Assembly (NCBI RefSeq): GCF_001884065.1
Contig: NZ_MACH01000068.1
Span: 1-64,000, forward strand
Length of the DNA stretch: 64,000 nt
Reading direction: 5' to 3'
From: Bacillus proteolyticus
GTDB taxonomy: Bacteria; Bacillota; Bacilli; Bacillales; Bacillaceae_G
A program made the position numbers and the translations under genes. How positions within the stretch are numbered: the first letter of the stretch is position 1; the number at the start of each line of letters is the position of its first letter. The notes under the pieces were generated by a model, which made no database searches, had not been told where the DNA came from, and saw only the letters and a program-made list of their open reading frames with translations. Positions 1-7,709 of the stretch are shown here, piece after piece.

Positions 1-901
1 CTTGATCTTGTAATCGTTTTTGTTGCTGTTGTTTTGTTAATCGATGAACAATTACACGAGCTGGCACTTTATCAATTATTCCTACATAAGCATCAGCTAT
101 TTCACATGTTTGTCCTGGTGGAAGGGAGTTCATTAACGTCTCCATATCTATCTGTATATACTCTGTACCTTTCTTAATTCTTCCATCTTGAAAATAATCA
201 GGATTAGGATTTTTTTGATAAATACGTGTATTCGACTTGATACGAGAGAGGTAGTAGGCCTCTTTATCTTGTATATATTGAAGGTCTTTTAAATGAAAAC
301 AACCTAAATCTCGGATACATAAATCATTCGCTGTCACAGTTGGGGCACACAGAGAGCCGTAAGTGCGATCATGTTGTTTACCTGGACCTGTATGAATATG
401 TAGGAACTGTCCACTTAACAAATCATACTCAAGTTGAATTTTTATCCCCGCTGTATGGCTGCATCCTCCTGCACCTGGATAAACCGATGAAAATACATCC
501 GGGAGTTGAAATGCAGTTGAATCTAAAATACGAATACGCTTGAAAACAGAAGTGTATGGAGAAGAAATCGGCATAGATGCGGCCAATTTTTTGCTTAGTA
601 GTTCGGCTAGTAGGTGTTGTAAAAGTAGGACGGCCGCCTTATTAAACCGTTGATTCAGTCCCTCAGGACTGATGAGTACTTCTGTTGATGCTTCTAAACA
701 GCTAGATAATTGAGTTAAAGAAGTCATAGCTACATTTTGGCTCACCCATACACATAAAGCTATTAAATCTTTTGCTTGGTACTTACTGGTTCGTTTTACA
801 AAACCAACATCTCTAGCAAGATCCCGTAAGGTATTTGGAGATAAAAAACTTTGAATCTCTTGAGCAAATAGTTGTAATTCGTCAGACACAGAAACAGACA
901 T
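1..901 (-). CDS. IS4-family (IS231-like) transposase, 5' part
   Basis: The frame is open for 300 codons from the ATG at 899-901 to the window edge; the 3' end is missing. The protein reads like the N-terminal two thirds of an IS231 transposase (family length about 480 residues). The first DDE aspartate is probable in RILDSTAFQLPD near residue 115 and the second in CIRDLGCF near residue 200. The Y-(2)-R-(3)-E-(6)-K signature would lie outside the window. It would catalyse cut-and-paste transposition. No frameshift is seen in the visible part, so it may be intact. Confidence 0.8.
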   Translation of the reverse strand, partial: MSVSVSDELQLFAQEIQSFLSPNTLRDLARDVGFVKRTSKYQAKDLIALCVWVSQNVAMTSLTQLSSCLEASTEVLISPEGLNQRFNKAAVLLLQHLLAELLSKKLAASMPISSPYTSVFKRIRILDSTAFQLPDVFSSVYPGAGGCSHTAGIKIQLEYDLLSGQFLHIHTGPGKQHDRTYGSLCAPTVTANDLCIRDLGCFHLKDLQYIQDKEAYYLSRIKSNTRIYQKNPNPDYFQDGRIKKGTEYIQIDMETLMNSLPPGQTCEIADAYVGIIDKVPARVIVHRLTKQQQQKRLQDQ

Positions 902-962
902 AAAAAACGCCATCCTTTCTTATGATTCTACAGAAAGAATAACGTATTTTTTTCATTACGAA

Positions 963-1000
963 AATAATCCCAGCTTTCTAGATAAAAAGTTGGGATTATT
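963..1000. terminator. hairpin between transposase and passenger gene
   Basis: Arms AATAATCCCAGCT and AGTTGGGATTATT (13 bp, one mismatch) flank a 12-nt loop, immediately upstream of the transposase. It would end transcription from the phosphotransferase gene or shield the transposase from read-through, a common arrangement in insertion sequences. Confidence 0.5.
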
Positions 1001-1101
1001 AGATTTTTAATAGACTTAGAGGAATGAATAATATTCTTCGCTTATTCAAGAAAAGCACCCGTTAGTGCATTAACAAAATGTAATGTACATGTTGAAACAT
1101 C

Positions 1102-2001
1102 CTACAAAAAAATAGAAAAATCATTAATACCTGCATATGGTACTTGATTCTTGATTTTGTCTTCTAAGCTAAGTAAGGTGTATTCTTGCCATTCTTCTAA
1201 ATTATTCGCATCCCATTTTTGAATGAATAGTTGATACAAATAAATCTCTCTTATTTTTAAGAAAATAGGAATTTGTATAATTATATCCTTATGAAGCGTA
1301 TTTTCTGTTTTATATCCTGCAAAAAAATTACTCATAAATATATCACAAAAAGAATGTGTATTGCCATTGAAAGAGCTATGTTGCCAATAAGCATGATAGA
1401 AAGCTACTGCAATATCCTGAGCATACCAATTAAATGAGCAGTCATCAAAGTCAATTGTAGTTATACGACCTTCCTCATTAATAATTAAATTTCCTAGATG
1501 ATAGTCATTATGAATAAGTCCGAAAGTATCAGGATTAATAATATATGAAGTTAGACTGTGTACCAATTTTTCATATTTCTCCCTAATCCATGGGTCTAAC
1601 TTTCTTCTAATATCAAAGACATCAGGATTTTCAACTTTCCATTCAGGACGTTGTATTGTTTGTAATTTAAAATCTTTGGATAGTGCATGCATTCTTCCTA
1701 AAATTTTACCAAGTTTTTTAAAAGTTTTTTCATTCCAGTGGGATTTATTTGTAACATCAATTTGATCGCCCTTAATAAATTCAAAATATGTTTTAACCCG
1801 TTCTTCCTCACACTCTAAAGGAATTATTGGCTTAGGTACAAGTACACCTTTTTCATATAAAAAATTCATCCACTCTATTTCTTGTAAAACCATCTCTTTT
1901 GTTTTACTCTTTTCAGAAATTCTAACTACCCTTTCTTTCTCTTTGATATAAAAAATGTCGTTATTAAATCCTCCATTCAATCTAACACGATTTTCTTGCA
2001 T
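1102..2001 (-). CDS. aminoglycoside phosphotransferase-family protein (IS passenger)
   Basis: This is an APH/choline kinase-fold protein of 299 residues. The catalytic loop HNDYHLGN and the metal-binding IDFDD follow one another near residues 175-200, as in active phosphotransferases. The ATG at 1999-2001 is chosen because AAAGGGG lies 8 nt upstream; an upstream ATG at 2025 has no site. The substrate cannot be predicted: many Bacillus members of this family are not antibiotic-resistance enzymes. It lies between the IS231-like transposase and the IS end, so it is probably mobile cargo. Confidence 0.75.
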   Translation of the reverse strand: MQENRVRLNGGFNNDIFYIKEKERVVRISEKSKTKEMVLQEIEWMNFLYEKGVLVPKPIIPLECEEERVKTYFEFIKGDQIDVTNKSHWNEKTFKKLGKILGRMHALSKDFKLQTIQRPEWKVENPDVFDIRRKLDPWIREKYEKLVHSLTSYIINPDTFGLIHNDYHLGNLIINEEGRITTIDFDDCSFNWYAQDIAVAFYHAYWQHSSFNGNTHSFCDIFMSNFFAGYKTENTLHKDIIIQIPIFLKIREIYLYQLFIQKWDANNLEEWQEYTLLSLEDKIKNQVPYAGINDFSIFL

Positions 2002-2311
2002 CCTGTTTTCCCCTTTAACTCTCAATTTACAAGACCACTTTAATAATTCTTCTCCTTATTCATTATTAATCATCTTACAACTATAAATTATAAACTTAAT
2101 TCAGTAGCATGTAGTTCTTTAAAATAGTACTTACATTTCTTTAAATACCACAGAAATTTTGCTTAGCGTATATTTTCGTTAAAATGTGGGCGGTACGCCC
2201 TGTCCACCAAGCTAAGGTTTTGAAGTACACCCTAAATGAAAATTCTCTTTCTCTACAGTTAGTTTTTTTGAGAATTCAGCTCATTTTTTCTTTTTGGGGG
2301 TGTTTATTTTT
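2002..2311. other. non-coding stretch inside the IS end
   Basis: No credible gene is seen. It holds a short GC palindrome, GGGCGGTACGCCC near 2188-2200, and a near-perfect inverted repeat around GAAAATTCTC/GAGAATTC (2238-2277). It probably carries the promoter region of the passenger gene. Confidence 0.4.
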
Positions 2312-2358
2312 CTTAAGTTGATGGGCATGGGGTCACATCACATATCCATCAACTTAAG
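2312..2358. repeat. two IS231-type terminal repeats facing outwards, 10 bp apart
   Basis: CTTAAGTTGATGG (2312-2324) and CCATCAACTTAAG (2346-2358) are perfect 13-bp inverted copies. Read outwards, each continues as an IS231-like end: ...GGGCATG to 2330, and CATATCC... from 2341. About 10 bp separate the two tips, the size of an IS231 target duplication. The left copy closes the element above; the right copy appears to open another, very small element. Confidence 0.6.
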
Positions 2359-2441
2359 CATTTACCACCAATACGGAAATTTTGTGCATTTTGCTCTTTT
2401 TATTGCTTTAGGTTCACTAGTCCTTTTATCTTGATGGACAT
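2341..2441. mobile_element. possible ~100-bp IS231-derived mini-element
   Basis: It starts with CATATCCATCAACTTAAG (2341-2358). Near 2424-2441 it ends in a degenerate opposite copy (…TATCTTGATGGACATAG). No ORF lies between. It resembles a non-autonomous IS231 derivative; no clear target duplication is visible. Confidence 0.35.
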
Positions 2442-2588
2442 AGAGCACGGCTCCCTACTATCACTTTCTTACCTTGTAAATATATGTTCCATACTATAAA
2501 ATCTAATAGTATTTATATTTTTCAGAAAAATCAAAACAAAATATAAACTTTATTGTATAATGTTGTAAAAAGATGTCGGAGGGATTTA

Positions 2589-3491
2589 ATGTTAAATAAA
2601 ATATCTCAATTCACAATAAAACTTTCATCAATTCTTTTATCACTCTTACTATTACTAAATTTACCTTATTTATTTATCACTCAACAGGGATTCACTTTTC
2701 AACCAATTCATTTTTTTAATCAGATCGTTACTATGTTAAAACAGGTTTTCTCACCTGAATCATTAGTAGTTATAGGATCAGACCCGAAATTTGGTAGTTT
2801 CAAAAAGACACCATTATTTCCAACTGTTTTAGAACCTTACCTATATTCATTTACTGTATTATTTATAGCCTTTTTTCTTGCGCTCTTTCTATCATCTAGT
2901 ATGGCATTTTTTTATTTTTTAGCAAAAGATTATATAAAAAAATGGATAAACCGAATTGTGTTCATATTAGAAGCTGTCCCTGATATGATGATGATGATTT
3001 GTTTGCAAATATTTTTCATATGGGTACTTCAGAAATTCGGAGAATCTCCTGTCACCATTATTTCTTTTAATGAAAATCGAGCTTATTTACTCCCTATTGT
3101 ATCTTTAGCGGTCTTACCTACATTACAAATGTTTCGGATGATGGTGTTATACATAAAAGAAGAACATGGAAAACATTACGTAGAGGTGGCATATGGAAAA
3201 GGCCTTTCATCAAGTTATATACTATGCATTCATTTATTCAAAAATATATCTATCCACTTCTTCCACCATTTAAAAACGATTTTTGTTTTCTTACTTTCTA
3301 ACTTATTCATTTTAGAATTTGTTTTTAATATGGAAGGCATTATTCAATTTTTATTTAAGAAGGCGTTTATTTCACCTCCAGCTGCATTTATCATACTTGT
3401 TATGATCATTTTACCATTTTATACTATTTTTCAAATAACCTCATTCATGATGAATAGATGGAAAAAGCAATTGAAAGGAGCAGCATTATGA
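2589..3491 (+). CDS. ABC transporter permease, OppB/DppB type
   Basis: This is an integral membrane subunit of a peptide/nickel-type ABC importer, about 300 residues with six predicted membrane helices. The cytoplasmic EAA-like loop (VEVAYGKGLSSSYI, near residue 205) would contact an ATPase. The ATG at 2589 follows GGAGGG by 6 nt. The stop overlaps the start of the next permease (ATGA), so the two are translationally coupled. No ATPase or substrate-binding protein gene is nearby, so the pair must borrow partners encoded elsewhere or be non-functional. The substrate is unknown. Confidence 0.8.
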   Translation: MLNKISQFTIKLSSILLSLLLLLNLPYLFITQQGFTFQPIHFFNQIVTMLKQVFSPESLVVIGSDPKFGSFKKTPLFPTVLEPYLYSFTVLFIAFFLALFLSSSMAFFYFLAKDYIKKWINRIVFILEAVPDMMMMICLQIFFIWVLQKFGESPVTIISFNENRAYLLPIVSLAVLPTLQMFRMMVLYIKEEHGKHYVEVAYGKGLSSSYILCIHLFKNISIHFFHHLKTIFVFLLSNLFILEFVFNMEGIIQFLFKKAFISPPAAFIILVMIILPFYTIFQITSFMMNRWKKQLKGAAL

Positions 3492-4507
3492 AATCTATTT
3501 GGAAATCAAAACGCTTTTTAATTGGCTTTACTTATCTATTCATACTTGTTTCAGCTAGTTTTATTTATAGTTGGTTCTTTAAAGATAACATCCCAAAACC
3601 TCCTCAGTTACTTTACAATGACAATAACGAATTACTTGGAAAGGCCCCCTTTCCACCAGCGTTAATGCCGCCTTTTGGAACCGATCGTTTTGGAGAGTCT
3701 GTTTTCTTACAAATTGTAGAAGGAGCAAAATTCACCATTTTATTAGCCGTGGCAATTAGCTTCTTTCGAATTTTATGCGGAACATGTATAGGAATCCTCT
3801 TAAGTTTATATGCTCCAAAATTCAAGAGATTTTTCCAGACATGCTCAGAAGTTTTTTATTATATTCCAACTCTATTTATCGCATTTATACTCATCACGCC
3901 CGTTAATATTGTAATTACATCAAATGCTGATAGATTAGACCCAAATATTTCATTTACGTTTTATCAAGTACTCGTACTTATTTTCGTCGCTCTGCCTACA
4001 CTTTCTTTATATATATCCTCAGAGGTTGATGAATTTATGAAACAAGATTACATTTTAAGTTCACAATTACTGGGTGCTAGCCGTTTTCATATTATAAAAA
4101 AACACTTACGAGTCTTATTACTTGACCGCTTATTTGTGTTATTCATGGAACATATCGTCCAAACACTCATACTCGTTATCCATTTAGCGTCGCTTGACAT
4201 TGTAATTGGCGGGATACAAATGCGGGAACTCTATGACGGAGTGCTCAAACCTGTTTCTCTATCTAATGATTGGGCAGGCCTTATTGGATTAAATCGTTAT
4301 GAAATGAATCTTTCATGGTGGATTATTTTTTATACTCTCGTTTCATTCTTTATTACGATTCTTTTTATTAAGCTTATGACAATCGGGATTCAAGATGCAC
4401 TGAAAGCAAGAGATTCGCAAGTTGTAGCAATTCAAACCGTTCCAGATCATAAAAAATTTGTTAAACATAAAGATTCTTTTTCGTTTGCAAATAAAGTGAA
4501 CCTTTAA
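3488..4507 (+). CDS. ABC transporter permease, OppC/DppC type
   Basis: Partner permease of the preceding gene, 339 residues. It has the N-terminal OppC pattern of one helix followed by a periplasm-like stretch containing PPFGTDRFGESVF (near residues 50-65). Five further helices follow, with an EAA loop (SSQLLGASRFHIIKKH, near residue 195). The ATG at 3488 overlaps the upstream TGA and is preceded by AAAGGAG. The last codons and the TAA come from the bcr1 repeat that begins at 4491, so the native C-terminus has been replaced. Confidence 0.8.
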   Translation: MKSIWKSKRFLIGFTYLFILVSASFIYSWFFKDNIPKPPQLLYNDNNELLGKAPFPPALMPPFGTDRFGESVFLQIVEGAKFTILLAVAISFFRILCGTCIGILLSLYAPKFKRFFQTCSEVFYYIPTLFIAFILITPVNIVITSNADRLDPNISFTFYQVLVLIFVALPTLSLYISSEVDEFMKQDYILSSQLLGASRFHIIKKHLRVLLLDRLFVLFMEHIVQTLILVIHLASLDIVIGGIQMRELYDGVLKPVSLSNDWAGLIGLNRYEMNLSWWIIFYTLVSFFITILFIKLMTIGIQDALKARDSQVVAIQTVPDHKKFVKHKDSFSFANKVNL

Positions 4508-4648
4508 TCAGCGGGGATTTTCTTCATCCCCCACTGACTATCAGCCCTCACCAATCGGGCTTTTATGGGCAATTGATTCCCCACCTAACTTCTTTGCCTT
4601 CACCGAATTTTGAGGTGGGGATCTTACTACACGACAAATAGCGGGATA
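4491..4648 (+). repeat. bcr1-like repeat, copy A
   Basis: About 158 bp, running from ATAAAGTGAACCTTTAATC through CCAATCGGGC to AAATAGCGGGATA. Its internal complementary blocks (GGGGATTTT…ATCCCCC and CCCCACC…GGTGGGG) would fold into a branched hairpin. The same sequence recurs at 6.9, 11.5, 22.1, 48.8 and 62.7 kb. It matches what I recall of bcr1, a repeat found only in the B. cereus group. Confidence 0.75.
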
Positions 4649-4702
4649 AATTGAACCTTTAATCATTTCTCATTAATCGGCATTGCTATTAGTGGAATAT
4701 AA

Positions 4703-4739
4703 AGAAGATGATCCCTGTTGAATACAGGGATCATCTTCT
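4703..4739. terminator. terminator of adhA
   Basis: Perfect 16-bp arms (AGAAGATGATCCCTGT and its complement) around a 5-nt loop, followed on the minus strand by TTTATATT. It lies 64 bp past the alcohol dehydrogenase stop. Confidence 0.6.
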
Positions 4740-4802
4740 GCATGCCGTCTAACTTTTTTACATATCCTTTGCTAGACTCATGCTTTTTATATTTAAAGTG
4801 AA

Positions 4803-5840
4803 TTATTTGCAATCACAATTATGCTGTTTAAAATCGATTACCATACGTCCTTGAATTCTACCTTGTTCCATTTCTTCGAATACATTTTGTACTTTATCTA
4901 GAGAACACGTTTGAACAACTGGCACTACTTTCCCTTCTGCGCCGAACAAAAATGCCTCCTCTAGGTCCTTACGAGTACCAACTAGAGAACCTACTACTTC
5001 AATTCCGTCGAGTACAAGTCGTGGAATATTTAAATCCATAGTTTCTACTGGTAAACCTACCGCAACGACTTTACCACAAGCACGTACTGCATCAACCGCT
5101 GAGTTGAAAGCTACTTTAGAAACAGCTGTTACTACAGCAGCATAAGCTCCACCAAATGTCTCTTGTACAATCTTATCAGCAGGACCTTGCGTAATTGGAT
5201 TGATAGTCATATCCGCACCAACTTCTTTTGCTAAGGCTAATTTGTCGTCATTGATATCTACTGCAATTACCTTTGCACCAAATACATTTTTAGCGTATTG
5301 GATAGCTAGGTTACCTAATCCACCACAACCATAGATGACAATAGGTTGACCAGGTTTAATGTCCGATACTTTTATAGCTTTATATGTAGTTACACCCGCA
5401 CATGTGATTGATGATGCTTGAGCAGGATCTAATCCTTCTGGTACTTTCACCGCATAATCAGCTGTAACAATACATTGTTCAGCCATACCACCATCTACTG
5501 AATAGCCAGCATTTTTCACTTCACGGCAGAATGTTTCTCTACCAGTTACGCAATATTCACAACGGCCACAAGATTGGAACATCCATGCAATACTTACACG
5601 GTCACCAACCTTTAGTGAAGTAACATCATCAGCAATTTTCGTAACAATACCTACACCCTCATGACCTAGGATACGGCCATCTGTATTACCAAAATCGTGA
5701 TTTGCAACGTGTAAATCAGTATGGCAAACTCCGCAATACTCTACATCTACTAACGCTTCGCCTGAGCGTAACGGACGTAATTCTTTTTCAATAACTTCGA
5801 CGTTTGCTCTGCTGTTTTTATTAACCACTACTGCTTTCAT
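4803..5840 (-). CDS. adhA: zinc-dependent alcohol dehydrogenase
   Basis: Medium-chain NAD-dependent alcohol dehydrogenase interconverting ethanol and acetaldehyde, 345 residues, the usual length. Catalytic zinc ligands are visible: Cys in CGVCHTD and His-Glu in GHEGVG. The structural zinc motif [15 protein letters not shown] (four Cys, near residues 92-106) is complete, and so is the Rossmann glycine motif GCGGLGN. The start follows AAAGGGGAG. The upstream 350 bp contains several palindromes, suggesting regulation by redox or aldehyde-responsive factors. The symbol adhA/adhP is used for this family in Bacillus. Confidence 0.92.
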   Translation of the reverse strand: MKAVVVNKNSRANVEVIEKELRPLRSGEALVDVEYCGVCHTDLHVANHDFGNTDGRILGHEGVGIVTKIADDVTSLKVGDRVSIAWMFQSCGRCEYCVTGRETFCREVKNAGYSVDGGMAEQCIVTADYAVKVPEGLDPAQASSITCAGVTTYKAIKVSDIKPGQPIVIYGCGGLGNLAIQYAKNVFGAKVIAVDINDDKLALAKEVGADMTINPITQGPADKIVQETFGGAYAAVVTAVSKVAFNSAVDAVRACGKVVAVGLPVETMDLNIPRLVLDGIEVVGSLVGTRKDLEEAFLFGAEGKVVPVVQTCSLDKVQNVFEEMEQGRIQGRMVIDFKQHNCDCK

Positions 5841-6196
5841 ATGTGATCTCCCCTTTAGTGTTTTAGAATTTTAATGAGTTCTTCTCACAACTTCTGTCTT
5901 CACTGTTTTGGCCAACTATTGCACCAAATTTAAGTGTTCAATCATCATTACATGTTCATCATAACATGTAATTTTATAAGTCCATTGTAAAATATTGAAC
6001 AATATTTGAATTATTATCCAAAATGTATTTTGATGTATGAGGCTATTTTTTGCTTTTGTATGCGAAATATATAGGTATAACAAAATGAATGTTTTTAAAT
6101 ATAAAAAATTACGAATATTAATTAGTGACCTTTTTCTATGAGGGAATTTAAAAAACGTAGATCTAGAGGATATATCAACAGACAATTGACCAATAT
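5841..6196. promoter_or_regulatory. adhA upstream region with two palindromes
   Basis: No convincing gene lies here; two overlapping ORFs on opposite strands lack ribosome binding sites. It holds ACATGTT-N6-AACATGT (5950-5969) and AAATATTG-AA-CAATATTT (5990-6007), both perfect inverted repeats suitable as operators. A TTGTGAGAAGAACTCA stretch nearer adhA vaguely resembles a Rex site but is imperfect. Confidence 0.4.
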
Positions 6197-6224
6197 AAAA
6201 AGCTCTTCATTTGAAGAGCTTTTT
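6197..6224. terminator. terminator after broken rpiR
   Basis: AAAAAGCTCTTCATTTGAAGAGCTTTTT, a self-complementary stem with A/T tracts on both sides, works in both directions and overlaps the stop codon of the rpiR remnant. Confidence 0.75.
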
Positions 6225-6824
6225 ATATTCGCTTCATCGAAATTGTTTCACGAATGCTTTGTAAATTTTGTAGTGTTTCATCTTGGCGCTGTAACGACAA
6301 TCCCACATACAAAGTACCTAATAAACTTGGTTGTGCTAATCGCGATGAACTTGCTTCCGTATGAAATTCTGTCTCACGAGTCGAAGTATATAGTGTTATG
6401 TCAGCAAGTTGACTTAACGCTGATTTCTGATAGCTCGTAATTGCAATATACACACAGCCTGCTCTAGTGCCGTTTCATTTAACAAATGTAATGTATCCTG
6501 CAGTCCTGTAATATGCGAATGAAAAACTTTTTTAGCGACAGTTACCATACTATCTTCTGCAGACACTTCTTCATGAATATTTTGCATTGGTGTATGTACA
6601 ATCTCACGAGCTAATGTAATTTTCAGGTCTTGAAAACCTAGGTGTTTGCATAAGCGGAATATCGTTGCTTCAGAACTATTCGTAACTTCCGCTAACTCCG
6701 TAATCAATTTATGTACAACATCTTGTGAATGTTTCAAAATATGTTCGCCAATACTTCGTAATTTCGGTGATAAACCATTTAACGAAGCCTGAATCTTTCC
6801 AATCCCACTTTTTGTACCAGGCAT
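6223..6824 (-). pseudogene. MurR/RpiR-family regulator with internal deletion
   Basis: The N-terminal part (6414-6824) is a complete RpiR helix-turn-helix domain, including ELAEVTNSSEATIFRLCKHLG. The C-terminal part (to 6223, another frame) is the end of a SIS sugar-phosphate domain, with YIAITSYQKSALSQLAD. The middle of the SIS domain, including the usual phosphosugar-binding serines, is missing. The two halves join out of frame near 6453. I estimate 60-70 codons lost compared with the usual ~285 residues. The start at 6822-6824 follows AAGGGGAAG. A longer frame to 6977 merely reads through a bcr1 repeat. Confidence 0.75.
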
Positions 6825-6852
6825 ATCGTATCTTCCCCTTCCATAGTTGCTA

Positions 6853-6983
6853 TATCTCGTATTAACGGGCAGTAAGACTCCCTCCTCAAAATTCGATGAA
6901 TGCAAGGGAGTTAGATGGGAGTCGGGCTGCCCGTAGAAACCCGATTGGTGCGGGCTAATAATCGAAAGAAGAACCACCTTTAT
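6853..6983 (-). repeat. bcr1-like repeat, copy B (degenerate)
   Basis: The reverse strand reads ATAAAG…ATTATTAGCCC, ACCAATCGGGT, ACGGGCAG, GAATTTTGAGGAGGGAGTC and TACTGCCCGTTAATACGAGATA. It is the bcr1-like sequence with a changed first 25 bp. It lies directly upstream of the rpiR remnant. Confidence 0.6.
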
Positions 6984-7059
6984 TTAGCGCATCACTATAC
7001 ATTTTATTTGCTCTTATGTATTCTACCGTAACATATGACACAATTATTCATACTTATTT

Positions 7060-7695
7060 CTAGTTTTCCCCATGCTTTACTGCGTATAATGCAGCTTGTG
7101 TACGATCATCTACTTCTAATTTAGCCAATACGTTAGAAACGTGTGTTTTCACAGTTTGTTCTGTAATATGAAGCTCTGCTGCAATCTCCTTATTGCTTCT
7201 TCCTTTCGCAATTTCACGAAGTACTTCTTGCTCCCTTTTCGTTAACATAGAAAAAGGATTCTCTTTTTCTTTCTTGACTGCTGATCGTCCTAATAGTGCT
7301 GGTGTTACTTTCGGGTGAAAATTTGCATTTCCTTGATATACCGCAACAATTGACGCAACAAGTTGATCTGGCTGCACTTCTTTTAATTGATAACCATCTG
7401 CCCCAGCTTCGAGTGCTGGTAAAACGTAATCTTGTTCTGAAAAACTACTGAGCATAAGTATCTTTATCGTCTCATCATATTGTTTTATACGTTTTGTCGC
7501 TTCAATACCATCCATTTTCGGCATTGATAAATCCATTAATACTACATCTGGCCTTTCTGTTTGGACGAATGTTAATGCTTCTTCACCATTTTCTGCTTCC
7601 CCAATAATTTCAAATTCTTCTCTCGTCTTCAAAAAGAATACGAGTCCCCTTCGAACGATATGATGATCTTCTACAAGTAGTAATTTAATTTTCAT
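7060..7695 (-). CDS. NarL/LuxR-type response regulator (YhcZ/AirR-like)
   Basis: 211-residue two-component regulator. The receiver domain has the acidic pair VEDHH, the phospho-acceptor Asp in VLMDLSMP (near residue 54) and a conserved Lys in LKEVQ. It is followed by a C-terminal LuxR helix-turn-helix (TKREQEVLREIAKGRSNKEI). ATG 7695 is chosen because AAAGGGAG sits 8 nt upstream. It lies just downstream of its sensor kinase on the same strand and is surely its partner. Homologues are YhcZ of B. subtilis and AirR of S. aureus; that assignment is from memory. Confidence 0.85.
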   Translation of the reverse strand: MKIKLLLVEDHHIVRRGLVFFLKTREEFEIIGEAENGEEALTFVQTERPDVVLMDLSMPKMDGIEATKRIKQYDETIKILMLSSFSEQDYVLPALEAGADGYQLKEVQPDQLVASIVAVYQGNANFHPKVTPALLGRSAVKKEKENPFSMLTKREQEVLREIAKGRSNKEIAAELHITEQTVKTHVSNVLAKLEVDDRTQAALYAVKHGEN

Positions 7696-7709
7696 AGACG
7701 TTCTCCCTT

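Larger units (their letters stand above)
1..2330 (-). mobile_element. IS231-like element with passenger gene (left end outside window)
   Basis: An IS231/IS4-type transposase gene (1-901) and an aminoglycoside phosphotransferase-like gene (1102-2001) lie in the same orientation. Beyond them is a sequence ending CTTAAGTTGATGGGCATG (2313-2330), which matches the IS231 terminal inverted repeat as I remember it. No such end occurs between the two genes, so the phosphotransferase appears to sit inside the element. This fits the IS231-MIC231 class of 'transporter IS' known in the B. cereus group. The other end lies before position 1, so completeness cannot be judged. Confidence 0.6.

Noticed and set aside
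340-543. 67-codon plus-strand ORF
   Set aside because: It is antisense to the open transposase frame and has no start signals.
1102-2001. Calling the passenger APH an antibiotic-resistance gene
   Set aside because: Family membership alone does not predict aminoglycoside activity; only the fold and catalytic motifs are supported.
5916-6440. Two overlapping ORFs of 89 and 100 codons on opposite strands
   Set aside because: No ribosome binding sites, unlike proteins, and they overlap palindromes, a terminator and the rpiR remnant.
6825-6977. N-terminal extension of the RpiR remnant
   Set aside because: The extra 51 codons are bcr1-like repeat sequence; a good ribosome binding site supports ATG 6824.
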